DNA from: Sphingomonas sp. YR710
Lineage (GTDB): Bacteria > Pseudomonadota > Alphaproteobacteria > Sphingomonadales > Sphingomonadaceae
NCBI RefSeq assembly: GCF_900101455.1
Contig: NZ_FMZJ01000010.1
Span: forward strand, 124,001-188,000
DNA: 64,000 nucleotides
Direction: 5' to 3'
In this document: one piece after another, positions 1 through 8,091 of the stretch
How the letters are laid out: every line of letters starts with the position of its first letter
Numbering within the stretch: the stretch's first letter is position 1
Translations under genes and position numbers: made by a program
Notes under the pieces: model-generated
Told to the model about the DNA's origin: nothing
Databases searched by the model: none
Seen by the model: only the letters and a program-made list of their open reading frames with translations

Positions 1-1
1 C

Positions 2-298
2 GTCAATCAGTGGATCGGCGAGCTTACCGAAGGCCATGGCACCGCGAAAACCTTCCGCACCTGGCGCGCGTGCGCGGTCGCGGCCGGGATATTGAGTCAT
101 GGTCGCTGTTCGGTGAAGACGCTGCTCGCTGAAGTGGCGCGCCAGCTCGGCAACACGCCGGCGGTGTGCCGCAAGTCCTACGTCGCGCCGATCTTCATCG
201 ATATCGCCAAGGCCGGGGAGACGATCCCTGTGCCGAAGATGCCGGCTGCGCTGCGGGCCAGTGAGCGGGCGAGTCTGGCGGTGCTGAAGGCAATGTGA
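2..298 (+). CDS. DNA topoisomerase IB, C-terminal fragment (gene begins before window)
   Basis: The frame is open from base 2 and ends in TGA, giving about 98 residues with no start in the window. The text TAKTFRTWRACAVAAGIL and GNTPAVCRKSYVAP is the C-terminal catalytic region of poxvirus/bacterial-type topoisomerase IB. The Tyr in CRKSY (codon at 179-181) should be the nucleophile that links covalently to the DNA 3' phosphate while relaxing supercoils. The family normally has about 330-370 residues, so two thirds lies upstream. It converges with the minus-strand J-domain gene. Confidence 0.85.
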   Translation, partial: VNQWIGELTEGHGTAKTFRTWRACAVAAGILSHGRCSVKTLLAEVARQLGNTPAVCRKSYVAPIFIDIAKAGETIPVPKMPAALRASERASLAVLKAM

Positions 299-346
299 AA
301 ACCTCAATTCCTTCCCGAGCACGCTCGTGGAGGAATGAGAATGAAG

Positions 347-880
347 TCACCCCGTCTTCGCCCGCCGCTCTTCTGCGCGGCGGAGGATCTCGAACGAGGC
401 CTGAACCGCCTGGAACCGCACCGCCGCCTTGGCATCGCCCGGCTTCATATCGGGGTGATTCGCCTTGGCCAGCCGCCGCCACGCCGTCTTGATCAGCTCG
501 AAATCGGCATCGGTCTCGAGCTCGAGCGTCTCGAGCGCGCGCAGTTCGTCGCCGGTCCAGCGGCCGTCGCCCGGGCCGGCCCAGCCATAATGCGATGCCT
601 CGGCATAGCCGGCCGACGACCGCCGTTCGTCCGCCTCGCGTGCCTTGGCTTCCTCGGCCGAGAGGCCTTCGAAATAGTCCCAGTTCCGATTATATTCGGC
701 GGCGTGGGTTTCGCAGAAATACCAGCGCTCGCGGCTGTTCGGCGATTTGGGAGCGGGGCGATCGCCGGGCTGGTCGCAACCCCAGCGGTCGCACATTTTT
801 ACCTGCCGGGTGGCGCGCTCGCTGCCATATTCGCGCCAGCGCGGGAAGCCCCAGTCATCGGATCGGGAAGATTTGGCCAT
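347..880 (-). CDS. J-domain (DnaJ-like) protein
   Basis: This 177-residue protein has a C-terminal J domain. Residues from about 107 read LRALETLELETDADFELIKTAWRRLAKANHPDMK, and the HPD tripeptide that stimulates DnaK/Hsp70 ATPase is intact. The N-terminal half is Trp/Arg-rich and carries two short Cys pairs (MCDRWGCDQ and YFCETH), possibly metal-binding, which is unlike classical DnaJ. The start at 880 (MAKSSRSDDW) has AGGGA upstream; the open frame runs another 41 codons upstream without a recognisable signal. There is no zinc-finger or substrate domain of the DnaJ/CbpA type, so this is a stand-alone co-chaperone of unknown client. Confidence 0.8.
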   Translation of the reverse strand: MAKSSRSDDWGFPRWREYGSERATRQVKMCDRWGCDQPGDRPAPKSPNSRERWYFCETHAAEYNRNWDYFEGLSAEEAKAREADERRSSAGYAEASHYGWAGPGDGRWTGDELRALETLELETDADFELIKTAWRRLAKANHPDMKPGDAKAAVRFQAVQASFEILRRAEERRAKTG

Positions 881-1061
881 AAGCGGTCCCTGTAGCGCGA
901 AACGGGTTAATCGGCCATGGCCAGCGGTCGCTTCCGACTTTTTTTCGCGGCGCATCAATCCGTACACGCCGTGTTTACGAGCAATAGCATATGGATAGCG
1001 CATGGGCAGGCGGCTTCGGCTCCAGCCCGGTGCGTAACCGGTTGTTTTCGGGGTGAGTGAT

Positions 1062-1748
1062 ATGGCGTTACACAGAATGGAGTCGAACCAGGCGGATCTG
1101 CTGGCCCCGCGTGGCGCAGTGGATATTATCGGCGCCTTGTTGCGCGCTGACGGCGGCGCCCATCACCCTTATATGGCCGGAGAGATTTTCGCAGCGGGCC
1201 GCGATTTGCCGCGCAATCTGGCCGATGCGGTCCATTATCTGTGCACGCTTCATGGCGATCACCCCGGCATCATCGATCTCGCTCGTGACAAGGGCGGTTT
1301 CGGTCCGGCGGCCGAATGGCTCGACGATGCGGCATCCGGCTTCGCGCAGGAGCGGCTTTATCTGACGAAGGTTGTCGTCGCCGCCGGCCCTTTGCCCAGC
1401 ACCGCTGGACAGGCCGATTCGGCGGCGGCCGTCGCCGGCCAGCGCCACGCACTCGAAATGCTTGCCCGTTCGGATCGCACCGGCTGCGCGATCGGCGCGG
1501 GCCTGGCCCTGGCGCTCGATTGGCGCGCGATCCGTACCGTGATCGATGCCGCCGCGCAGCGCTTCGGCGTCGAACTGACCCCGCCGGCGCTACCCTCGTC
1601 GCGCGCCACGATGATGGTCGCCGCGGCGGCCGCCGGTTCGGTATCGATCGAACGTGCTATGATCTTCGGCGCGCAGCAGATGCTGGTCCAGCATCGCGGG
1701 CTTTGGGACCTGCTCCATGCCCGGCAGCTGGCGCGTGTGGGGCAGTAG
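1062..1748 (+). CDS. uncharacterised protein of sphingomonad type
   Basis: About 228 residues, Ala-rich and probably mostly helical, with no signal peptide and no membrane segment. I recognise no catalytic motif. It contains PYMAGEIFAAGRDLPRNLADAVHYLC near the N-terminus and a C-terminal Ala-rich helix (MMVAAAAAGSVSIERAMIFG). It resembles conserved hypotheticals of Sphingomonadaceae, from memory only. An in-frame GTG at 1053 is an alternative start. A REP-like repeat pair follows the stop by about 16 bases. Confidence 0.6.
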   Translation: MALHRMESNQADLLAPRGAVDIIGALLRADGGAHHPYMAGEIFAAGRDLPRNLADAVHYLCTLHGDHPGIIDLARDKGGFGPAAEWLDDAASGFAQERLYLTKVVVAAGPLPSTAGQADSAAAVAGQRHALEMLARSDRTGCAIGAGLALALDWRAIRTVIDAAAQRFGVELTPPALPSSRATMMVAAAAAGSVSIERAMIFGAQQMLVQHRGLWDLLHARQLARVGQ

Positions 1749-1764
1749 GATCATCCGAAAGATT

Positions 1765-1857
1765 GTCATTCCCGCGCAAGCGGGAACCGACAGTGAAGGC
1801 ACGCCGGGATCGGTAGGAGCCGGCCACCATGGATCCCCGCTTGCGCGGGGATGACGA
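1765..1857. repeat. REP-like inverted hairpin pair (copy 1)
   Basis: Two hairpins face each other: TCATTCCCGCGCAAGCGGGAA at 1766-1786 and ATCCCCGCTTGCGCGGGGAT at 1832-1851, followed by GACGA. The roughly 45-base centre is similar, in reverse orientation, to the centre of the pair at 3621-3714: both carry GTGCCTTCAC or its complement and a CCATGG/CCATGGA block. This shows a common mobile-like element. It lies in the leader of the MoxR gene and explains why that frame seems to extend upstream (MDPRLRGDDE is repeat-encoded). Confidence 0.85.
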
Positions 1858-1951
1858 GATAGGAGGCATGCCCTCAAGGGGAGCCCCCCCGCTTGCGCAC
1901 CGCGTCGCAGCATCTTATCGCTCGAAGCCTATCAGCGATGAGGGACAGCAC

Positions 1952-2797
1952 GTGCGTTTCGACGGAACCAGCAACTATATCGCCACCGCCGATCTGAAGG
2001 TCGCGGTCAACGCCGCCGTCACCTTGCGGCGCCCGTTGCTGGTGAAGGGCGAACCCGGCACCGGCAAGACCGTGCTCGCGCATGAAATCGCCGCCGCCGC
2101 CGGCGCGCCGCTGATCCAGTGGCACATCAAGTCGACCACCAAGGCGCATCAGGGCCTGTACGAATATGATGCGGTCGCCCGGCTGCGCGACGGCCAGCTT
2201 GGCGACGAGCGGGTGCATGACATCGGCAATTACATCCGCAAGGGCAAGCTGTGGGAGGCGTTCACCGCGCCGAAACTACCAGTGCTGCTGATCGACGAGA
2301 TCGACAAGGCCGATATCGAATTCCCGAACGATCTGTTGCAGGAACTCGATCGCATGGCGTTCGACGTCTATGAGACCGGCGAGACGATCACCGCGCAGGA
2401 GCGGCCGATCGTCATCATCACCAGCAACAATGAAAAGGAACTGCCCGACGCCTTTCTGCGGCGCTGCTTCTTCCACTATATCAAGTTTCCCGATCGCGAG
2501 ACGATGCAGGCGATCGTTGATGTCCATTTCCCCGGCATCCAGAAAATCCTGGTCAGCAAGGCGATGGATATCTTCTACGAAGTCCGCGACGTGCCCGGCC
2601 TCAAGAAGAAGCCGTCGACCAGCGAACTGCTCGACTGGCTGAAGCTGTTGCTCAACGAGGATATGCCGCTCGACGTGCTCCAGTCGCGCGATCCGAAGAA
2701 GGCGATTCCGCCGCTCCACGGTGCGTTGCTCAAGAACGAACAGGATATCATGCTGTTCGAGCGGCTGGCCTTCCTGAACCGGCGGCAGGGGAACTGA
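1952..2797 (+). CDS. MoxR-family AAA+ ATPase (CoxD-like)
   Basis: 281 residues. Walker A GEPGTGKT is at residues 33-40, Walker B VLLIDEID at about 111-118, and sensor 1 is in IVIITSNNEKELPDAFLRR, with the arginine finger region after it. MoxR ATPases work as chaperones that insert metal cofactors or remodel complexes, usually with a VWA-domain partner; the CoxD branch serves Mo-hydroxylase maturation. The GTG start at 1952 is chosen because AGGGA lies 7 bases upstream and the residues before it come from a REP repeat. The usual partner VWA (CoxE) gene does not follow; a terminator does. Confidence 0.85.
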   Translation: MRFDGTSNYIATADLKVAVNAAVTLRRPLLVKGEPGTGKTVLAHEIAAAAGAPLIQWHIKSTTKAHQGLYEYDAVARLRDGQLGDERVHDIGNYIRKGKLWEAFTAPKLPVLLIDEIDKADIEFPNDLLQELDRMAFDVYETGETITAQERPIVIITSNNEKELPDAFLRRCFFHYIKFPDRETMQAIVDVHFPGIQKILVSKAMDIFYEVRDVPGLKKKPSTSELLDWLKLLLNEDMPLDVLQSRDPKKAIPPLHGALLKNEQDIMLFERLAFLNRRQGN

Positions 2798-2798
2798 G

Positions 2799-2828
2799 CC
2801 GGACCGGACGATTTCGGCCCGGTTTTCT
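2799..2828 (+). terminator. probable rho-independent terminator after the MoxR gene
   Basis: CCGGACCG at 2799-2806 pairs with CGGCCCGG at 2815-2822 (one mismatch) and is followed by TTTTC. It begins one base after the stop codon. Confidence 0.5.
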
Positions 2829-2888
2829 CAGCAGATCGGCCGCTTTGGGGGTTTTGGGCAGCTTCTAATCTTGTTACAAAAGAGTGGT

Positions 2889-2918
2889 ATATAAGATATT
2901 GATAATATTATCTTATAT
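2889..2918. repeat. AT-rich 30-bp palindrome
   Basis: ATATAAGATA at 2889-2898 and TATCTTATAT at 2909-2918 are perfect 10-bp inverted arms with a 10-base AT-rich spacer. It sits in an AT-rich patch (about 2870-2945) that stands out against the GC-rich surroundings, between two convergent genes. It could be a protein binding site or a weak hairpin. Confidence 0.6.
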
Positions 2919-3059
2919 CGAATTTTGTCGCAAAAATTTATTTTCACGCCCAAACCGGGCTTCAAAGAGCGCCGCCACGCCCCGGGGGCGTTGACGGCGC
3001 CGATTGTACTGTATTTGTTCCGATTCTGCAACGCCGCCCGGCATCACAGGGGCTGACGA

Positions 3060-3401
3060 TCAGTAGCCGTAGGGATCGTCATAATAGGGCCGGTAATAGC
3101 CATAAGGCGGCGGTGGCGGTGGCGGTGGCGGCGCATAATAGTAGCCGCGGTCACGATCGGACGCCGCTGCCGCGCCGATCGCGAGCCCCAATATGCCCAC
3201 GCCGATCGCTAGCCCGGCATCGTCATGATCGTAGCGGCGATAGCCGCGATCGCCCCAGCCGCCATGCCAGCCGCGATCACCATGCCAGCCGCCGCGATCG
3301 CCATGATGCCAGTCGCCGCGATCGGCTTGCGCCGGCACGGCCGCGATCAACGCGCCGCCCAAAGCGAGCGCGCTCAAAATCCTGCCAGTCAAATGTGCCA
3401 T
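3060..3401 (-). CDS. exported Gly/His/Tyr-rich small protein
   Basis: 113 residues beginning MAHLTGRILSALALGG, with a clear signal peptide ending near VPAQA. The mature part is a low-complexity HGDRGGWHGDRGWHGG stretch, then a hydrophobic Gly/Ala segment (AGLAIGVGILGLAIGAAAA) that could span a membrane, and finally a run of nine prolines followed by Tyr-rich YGYYRPYYDDPYGY. Such proteins are common in sphingomonads and rhizobia as envelope proteins of unknown role. The start at 3401 has GAGG upstream; the longer frame lacks signal-peptide character. Confidence 0.75.
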   Translation of the reverse strand: MAHLTGRILSALALGGALIAAVPAQADRGDWHHGDRGGWHGDRGWHGGWGDRGYRRYDHDDAGLAIGVGILGLAIGAAAASDRDRGYYYAPPPPPPPPPYGYYRPYYDDPYGY

Positions 3402-3531
3402 ATGTTCATCCTCGCAACTCGGGAGAGTCGGCACCGCGGATCGCGGGCCACTCGCTCGACACCCGGGAAGGTCTAGGCGATTCGGGCTGAACGGCATGAA
3501 AATGCGTTGTTCATCCTGTGGCTACCCATCT

Positions 3532-3797
3532 CGTCATTCCGGCGAAAACCCATAGGCGCTAAGATTAGGTCTATCCTATTGAGATAAAATATTTTGTGGA
3601 GAGTTGGCGGCCCCCCTTTATCGTCATCCCCGCGAAAGCGGGGGCCCATGGACGGCGGCACCTACAGGTTCCAGCGTGCCTTCACCGTGGGTTCCCGCAT
3701 TCGCGGGAATGACGGTTGGGGGGAGGCATCGTATGCTATTCAACAAGCTGCATAATGTCTCATTTTAGTGCCTATCGGCTTTCGCCGGGGTGACGAC
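3532..3797. repeat. nested composite repeat (copy 1) with inner REP-like pair
   Basis: Outer arms: CGTCATTCCGGCGAAAACCC at 3532-3551, overlapping CCCATAGGCGCTAAGAT at 3549-3565, faces a degenerate inverted copy at 3765-3797 (TTAGTGCCTATCGGCTTTCG then CCGGGGTGACGA). Nested inside is a REP-like pair, TCATCCCCGCGAAAGCGGGG at 3624-3643 against TTCCCGCATTCGCGGGAATG at 3691-3710. No gene is supported in 3402-3939. Confidence 0.75.
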
Positions 3798-3939
3798 TTT
3801 TTTGCGCGCGTCGCCACAAACGCCACGTCGGAGAAACTCAGCCTTGTTCACCCGATTGGCCCCCTTCGTCGCCCGTCGCATGTCGACAGCGTGGCCACGC
3901 CGCGATAGCGTGCGCCGCGGAAAACGGGGATATTCGCGC

Positions 3940-4539
3940 ATGATCGCACGACGACAACTGGTGGGCGGGCTGGCGCTGCTGGGGCCGATTCTGGCCTTCG
4001 GGATCGGCGGCCGCGCTGTCGCCCGCACGTTGCAGAATCCGGACGATCCGCTGCAGCAGGCGCTGGCGAAGATGTGGGTGCTTGTCCAGTCGCTGCCGGC
4101 AATCAAGGTTGCGGCCAACGGCCCCGACCGTTCGGGCGACGTGTGCTACATGTTCACCAACCGCAACTGCGTGGTGTGCCAGGGCGTCGATCGCCTCTAT
4201 CCGCCGGGCTTTCGGCACCTCGACATGCGCTACATCGTCTATCCCTGGCCGGGCGAGGACCGGCGCGTGCTCAACTATCTCTACCGGCCAGAAACGAGCG
4301 CCGCCGACTATGAGCAATATATGGCCGGCAAGCTCACCGCCCGCGCCGATTCGAACGATCCGGCCCAGGCCGATCGCATCCTCGCCGCGACCGCGCAGAT
4401 CGCGGATACGCTGATTGAGGGCGGTGGCTTCGGCACCCCCTTCTTCCTCTACGGCGCCCCCGGCACCGCGCCCGACAGCATCGTGTTGAGCGCGGGCGAC
4501 ATTCATAGTGTGCAGGCGCTGCTCGATCGGGGGGTATGA
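3940..4539 (+). CDS. exported thioredoxin-fold protein (DsbC/DsbG-like)
   Basis: 199 residues. The N-terminus MIARRQLVGGLALLGPILAFGIGG is a signal sequence with an RR pair, possibly Tat-type. A CVVC redox motif at residues 77-80 follows a short beta strand (DVCYMFTNRNCVVC). GTPFF at about 165-169 supplies the cis-proline of thioredoxin folds, and the RYIVYPWPGE segment resembles the DsbC/G catalytic domain. It probably acts in the periplasm as a thiol-disulfide isomerase or reductase. Unlike DsbC, it has no obvious N-terminal dimerisation domain. Start at 3940 is supported by GGGGA nine bases upstream. Confidence 0.7.
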   Translation: MIARRQLVGGLALLGPILAFGIGGRAVARTLQNPDDPLQQALAKMWVLVQSLPAIKVAANGPDRSGDVCYMFTNRNCVVCQGVDRLYPPGFRHLDMRYIVYPWPGEDRRVLNYLYRPETSAADYEQYMAGKLTARADSNDPAQADRILAATAQIADTLIEGGGFGTPFFLYGAPGTAPDSIVLSAGDIHSVQALLDRGV

Positions 4540-4620
4540 CGGGCGGGGTCGTTGGTCACATTGGCGCTTAGACAAGAAATTTCGTTTTAGTTCAATATGA
4601 TGCGGGGCCACACCCCCAGC

Positions 4621-4682
4621 CGTCATTCCAGCCAACGCTGGAATCCCCCCAGACAAAATCCCAGCCTTCGCTGGGATGACGA
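4621..4682. repeat. REP-like hairpin pair
   Basis: ATTCCAGCCAACGCTGGAAT (hairpin) is followed 11 bases later by ATCCCAGCCTTCGCTGGGAT and GACGA. The flank at 4561-4571 (TTGGCGCTTAG) resembles the GGCGCT motif of the composite repeats. It fills the gap between two convergent genes; no gene is seen in 4540-4831. Confidence 0.75.
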
Positions 4683-4831
4683 ACAAAAAGAGAATCTGTG
4701 AATGCGGGCCCGGAGGGAGGGGGCGTTCGCGCACAGCCTGCGTCGCTGCCCCCGCTCCCAACTTCGCCTCAGCTCCTGCGCCGCTAAGGCTTCGTGTCCC
4801 TCGCTCCGGAGGGGCGAGGGTTTTCACCGTG

Positions 4832-7800
4832 TCACTCGGCCGCCAGCTCGTCGCGCCGCGGCTTCATGCCGAGCAGCGGAGCGAGGTAATGCGCCGTATA
4901 GCTGCGCTCGCAGGTCGCGACCTGTTCGGGGGTGCCGACCGCGACGATTTCGCCGCCTTTGTCGCCGCCTTCGGGGCCGAGGTCGATCACCCAGTCGGCG
5001 GTCTTGATGACCTCGAGATTATGTTCGATCACCACCACCGTATTGCCCTGCTCAACAAGCGCGTGCAGCACTTCGAGCAGTTTGCGGACATCTTCGAAAT
5101 GCAGGCCGGTGGTCGGTTCGTCGAGGATGTAGAGCGTGTTGCCGGTGGCGCGGCGCGAGAGTTCCTTGGCGAGCTTTACGCGCTGGGCCTCGCCGCCGCT
5201 CAGGGTGGTCGCCTGCTGGCCGACCTTGACGTAACCGAGCCCGACCTCGGCAAGCATGGCCATCTTGTCGCGGATCGGGGGGACCGCCTTGAAAAATTCG
5301 ACCGCATCCTCGACGGTCATGTCGAGCACGTCGGCGATGGACTTGTCCTTGAACTTCACCTCAAGCGTTTCGCGATTGTAGCGCGCGCCCTTGCACACCT
5401 CGCACGTCACATAGACGTCGGGCAGGAAGTGCATCTCGATCTTGATCAGCCCGTCGCCGCTGCACGCCTCGCAGCGGCCGCCTTTGACGTTGAAGCTGAA
5501 CCGGCCGGGCTTGTAGCCGCGCGCCTGGCTTTCGGGCAGGCCGGCGAACCAGTCGCGGATGTTGGTGAAGGCGCCGGTATAGGTCGCCGGGTTCGATCGC
5601 GGGGTGCGGCCGATCGGGGACTGATCGATGTCGATCACCTTGTCGCAAAATTCGAGGCCGGTGACCTTTTCATGCGCGCCGGCGATCACGCGCGCGCCGT
5701 TCAAGGTGCGCGCAGCCGAGGCATAAAGCGTATCGAGCGTCAGGCTCGATTTGCCGCTGCCCGAGACGCCGGTGACGCACGTAAAGGTGCCGAGCGGGAT
5801 GCTCGCGGTGACGTCCTTGAGGTTGTTGGCGGTGGCGCCGTGGACGGTGACCTTGCGGCCATTGCCCTTGCGGCGCTTCTTGGGCACGTCGACCATCCGC
5901 CGGCCCGACAGATAGGCGCCAGTCAGGCTTTCCTCGCTGGCAAGGATGTCCTCTAACGTGCCCGCGACGATGATCTCGCCGCCATGGACGCCGGCACCCG
6001 GTCCCATATCGATGACATGATCGGCGGTGCGGATCGCATCCTCGTCATGTTCGACCACGATCACGGTATTGCCGAGATCGCGCAGCCGGCGGAGCGTGAC
6101 CAGCAACCTATCATTATCGCGCTGGTGCAGCCCGATCGAGGGCTCGTCGAGCACATAGAGCACGCCCGACAGGCCCGATCCGATCTGGCTGGCGAGCCGG
6201 ATGCGCTGGCTCTCGCCGCCCGAGAGCGTGCCGCTGGTACGATCGAGGTTGAGATAATCGAGCCCGACATTGTTGAGGAAGCCGAGCCGTTCGATGATCT
6301 CTTTCAGGATGCGTTCGGCGATCTGGCGCTGCTGATCGGTGAGTTTCGCCGCCATCGTCGAGAAGAAGGCGAGCGCGGGGCCGACCGCGCGGCGGGTGGA
6401 CATGCTGATATCCTCGCCGGCGATCTTTACCGCCAGCGCCTCGGGCTTGAGCCGCGCGCCGCCGCACACTTCGCAATGCGCGGCGCTCTGGTATTTGGCG
6501 AGTTCCTCGCGCATCCACGCGCTTTCGGTCGCGAGCATGCGGCGGTTGAGGTTGCCGATCACGCCCTCGAACGGCTTCTGGACGTCATAGCTCTTGCGGC
6601 CGTCGATAAAGGTCAGGGTGATCGCCTTGCCCCTGGTGCCGTGCAGGATGACGTCGTGGATCTCCTCGCCCAACTTGTTCCACGGCGTGTCGAGCTTGAA
6701 GTCGTAAGCGCGCGCGACGCTCGCCAGTACCTGCATATAATAAGGGCTTGGCGGGTTCGATTTCGCCCAGGGCACGACCGCGCCCTGCTTGATCGAGAGA
6801 GTCTCGTTCGGCACCACCAGCTGCGGATCGAAATAGAGCTTTTCGCCGAGGCCGTCGCACGCCGGGCAGGCGCCCTGCGGCGCGTTGAACGAGAACAGGC
6901 GAGGCTCGATCTCGGCGATGGTGAAGCCAGAGACCGGGCAGGCGAATTTTTCGGAGAAGGTGATGCGGTTGTCGGGCACGCCGGTGCCCTTCATTTTTTT
7001 CGGGTCGACTAAGGGGGCGTCGAGCGTAGTGAACTGCGCGCGCGCTTCGTGGAGGAGAGGCCCCACCCCCGGCCCCTCCCCTGAAGGGGAGGGGGGAAGA
7101 AGGGCTTCCGCGACGGTCGTATCCACCAGATCGACATAGACCAGCCCGTCGGCGAGCCGCAGTGCGGTTTCGAAGGATTGGGCGAGGCGGGTTTCGATGC
7201 CTTCGCGGATGACGAGGCGATCGACCACCACCTCGATGTCATGCTTGTACTTCTTGTCGAGCGCGGGGGCGCTTTCGATCTCGTACATCTCGCCGTCGAT
7301 CCGCACGCGGGCGAAGCCCGAGCGCTGCCATTCGGCAAGTTCCTTGCGATATTCGCCCTTGCGCCCGCGCACCGTCGGCGCGAGCAGCAGGAAGCGGGTG
7401 CCCTCGGGCAATTGCATCACCCGGTCGACCATCTGGCTGACGGTCTGCGCGCTGATCGGCAGGCCGGTGACCGGCGAATAAGGCACGCCCACCCGCGCCC
7501 ACAAAAGCCGCATATAATCGTAGATCTCGGTGACGGTGGCGACGGTCGAGCGCGGGTTGCGGCTCGTCGTCTTCTGTTCGATCGAGATGGCGGGGGAGAG
7601 GCCCTCGATATGATCGACGTCGGGCTTCTGCATCAGTTCGAGAAATTGCCGCGCATAAGCCGACAGCGATTCGACATAGCGGCGCTGGCCCTCGGCATAG
7701 ATGGTGTCGAAGGCGAGGCTCGATTTGCCAGAGCCGCTGAGCCCGGTGATCACGACGAGCTTGTCGCGTGGGATATCCACGTCGACATTCTTGAGATTAT

Positions 7801-7837
7801 GCTCGCGCGCGCCGCGCACCGAAATATGAGTCAGCAT
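4832..7837 (-). CDS. uvrA: excinuclease ABC subunit A
   Basis: 1001 residues. UvrA is the damage-scanning ATPase of nucleotide excision repair and loads UvrB. Both ABC modules are complete: Walker [10 protein letters not shown] at residues 32-40 and GVSGSGKSS in the second half; signatures [12 protein letters not shown] and [12 protein letters not shown]; Walker [13 protein letters not shown] and [12 protein letters not shown]. The zinc-binding Cys pairs CPACDG, CEVCGG and CEACSG/CEVCKG are present. Start at 7837 ([14 protein letters not shown]) matches the family. Odd feature: residues about 247-260 ([12 protein letters not shown]) are encoded by a G/C-run palindromic repeat inserted in frame in the variable part of the UvrB-binding region. 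Confidence 0.97.
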   Translation of the reverse strand: MLTHISVRGAREHNLKNVDVDIPRDKLVVITGLSGSGKSSLAFDTIYAEGQRRYVESLSAYARQFLELMQKPDVDHIEGLSPAISIEQKTTSRNPRSTVATVTEIYDYMRLLWARVGVPYSPVTGLPISAQTVSQMVDRVMQLPEGTRFLLLAPTVRGRKGEYRKELAEWQRSGFARVRIDGEMYEIESAPALDKKYKHDIEVVVDRLVIREGIETRLAQSFETALRLADGLVYVDLVDTTVAEALLPPSPSGEGPGVGPLLHEARAQFTTLDAPLVDPKKMKGTGVPDNRITFSEKFACPVSGFTIAEIEPRLFSFNAPQGACPACDGLGEKLYFDPQLVVPNETLSIKQGAVVPWAKSNPPSPYYMQVLASVARAYDFKLDTPWNKLGEEIHDVILHGTRGKAITLTFIDGRKSYDVQKPFEGVIGNLNRRMLATESAWMREELAKYQSAAHCEVCGGARLKPEALAVKIAGEDISMSTRRAVGPALAFFSTMAAKLTDQQRQIAERILKEIIERLGFLNNVGLDYLNLDRTSGTLSGGESQRIRLASQIGSGLSGVLYVLDEPSIGLHQRDNDRLLVTLRRLRDLGNTVIVVEHDEDAIRTADHVIDMGPGAGVHGGEIIVAGTLEDILASEESLTGAYLSGRRMVDVPKKRRKGNGRKVTVHGATANNLKDVTASIPLGTFTCVTGVSGSGKSSLTLDTLYASAARTLNGARVIAGAHEKVTGLEFCDKVIDIDQSPIGRTPRSNPATYTGAFTNIRDWFAGLPESQARGYKPGRFSFNVKGGRCEACSGDGLIKIEMHFLPDVYVTCEVCKGARYNRETLEVKFKDKSIADVLDMTVEDAVEFFKAVPPIRDKMAMLAEVGLGYVKVGQQATTLSGGEAQRVKLAKELSRRATGNTLYILDEPTTGLHFEDVRKLLEVLHALVEQGNTVVVIEHNLEVIKTADWVIDLGPEGGDKGGEIVAVGTPEQVATCERSYTAHYLAPLLGMKPRRDELAAE
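7059..7099. repeat. palindromic repeat inserted in frame inside uvrA
   Basis: CCCCTCCCCTGAAGGGGAGG lies at 7074-7093, preceded by a run of C-rich CCCCACCCCCGG. The same class of hairpin occurs between genes at 7956-8090, 16513-16556 and 29504-29628. Here it encodes [12 protein letters not shown] without breaking the reading frame. Confidence 0.8.
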
Positions 7838-7955
7838 GACGCGATTTGTTCCACATTTGTTCGCGGGGCGCAAGCCGGCGATGCGGTTGCGAGTCGGGCC
7901 AAGATGGCAATCGTGCGGCGGTGCGGCAAGGGGCGGGGTGATTTCTTATAAGCCC

Positions 7956-8091
7956 CTCCCGCTTGCGGGAGGGGGAAGGGGTGGGTCGCGAGTGAAGCGA
8001 GCGTCTGCGCTGGAGCCGAATGCTCCTTCAGCAGCATCGAGCCGCTTCAGTCGCTACCCACCCCCAAACCCCTCCCTTAAAGGGAGGGGCT
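7956..8091. repeat. G/C-run inverted repeat pair between uvrA and the efflux operon
   Basis: CCCCTCCCGCTTGCGGGAGG at 7953-7972, continuing into GGGAAGGGGTGGGTCGC, is mirrored by GCGACTACCCACC-type text (read as TCGCTACCCACCCCC at 8051-8065) and CCCCTCCCTTAAAGGGAGG at 8070-8088 followed by GGCTTT. The second hairpin plus the T-run ends one base before the efflux gene stop codon (8092-8094). No gene is supported between 7838 and 8091. Confidence 0.75.

Noticed and set aside
3532-3797. Insertion sequence
   Set aside because: No transposase gene and the arms are short and degenerate; it fits a non-autonomous REP/MITE-like element better.
4676-5956. Long plus-strand open frame of 426 codons
   Set aside because: It lies antisense to uvrA; high GC makes long shadow frames, and it has no ribosome site or family motif. 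UvrA has complete motifs on the other strand.
7956-8091. Possible CRISPR array in the repeated G/C-run region
   Set aside because: Only two mirrored hairpins, no regular spacers, and no cas genes in the window.
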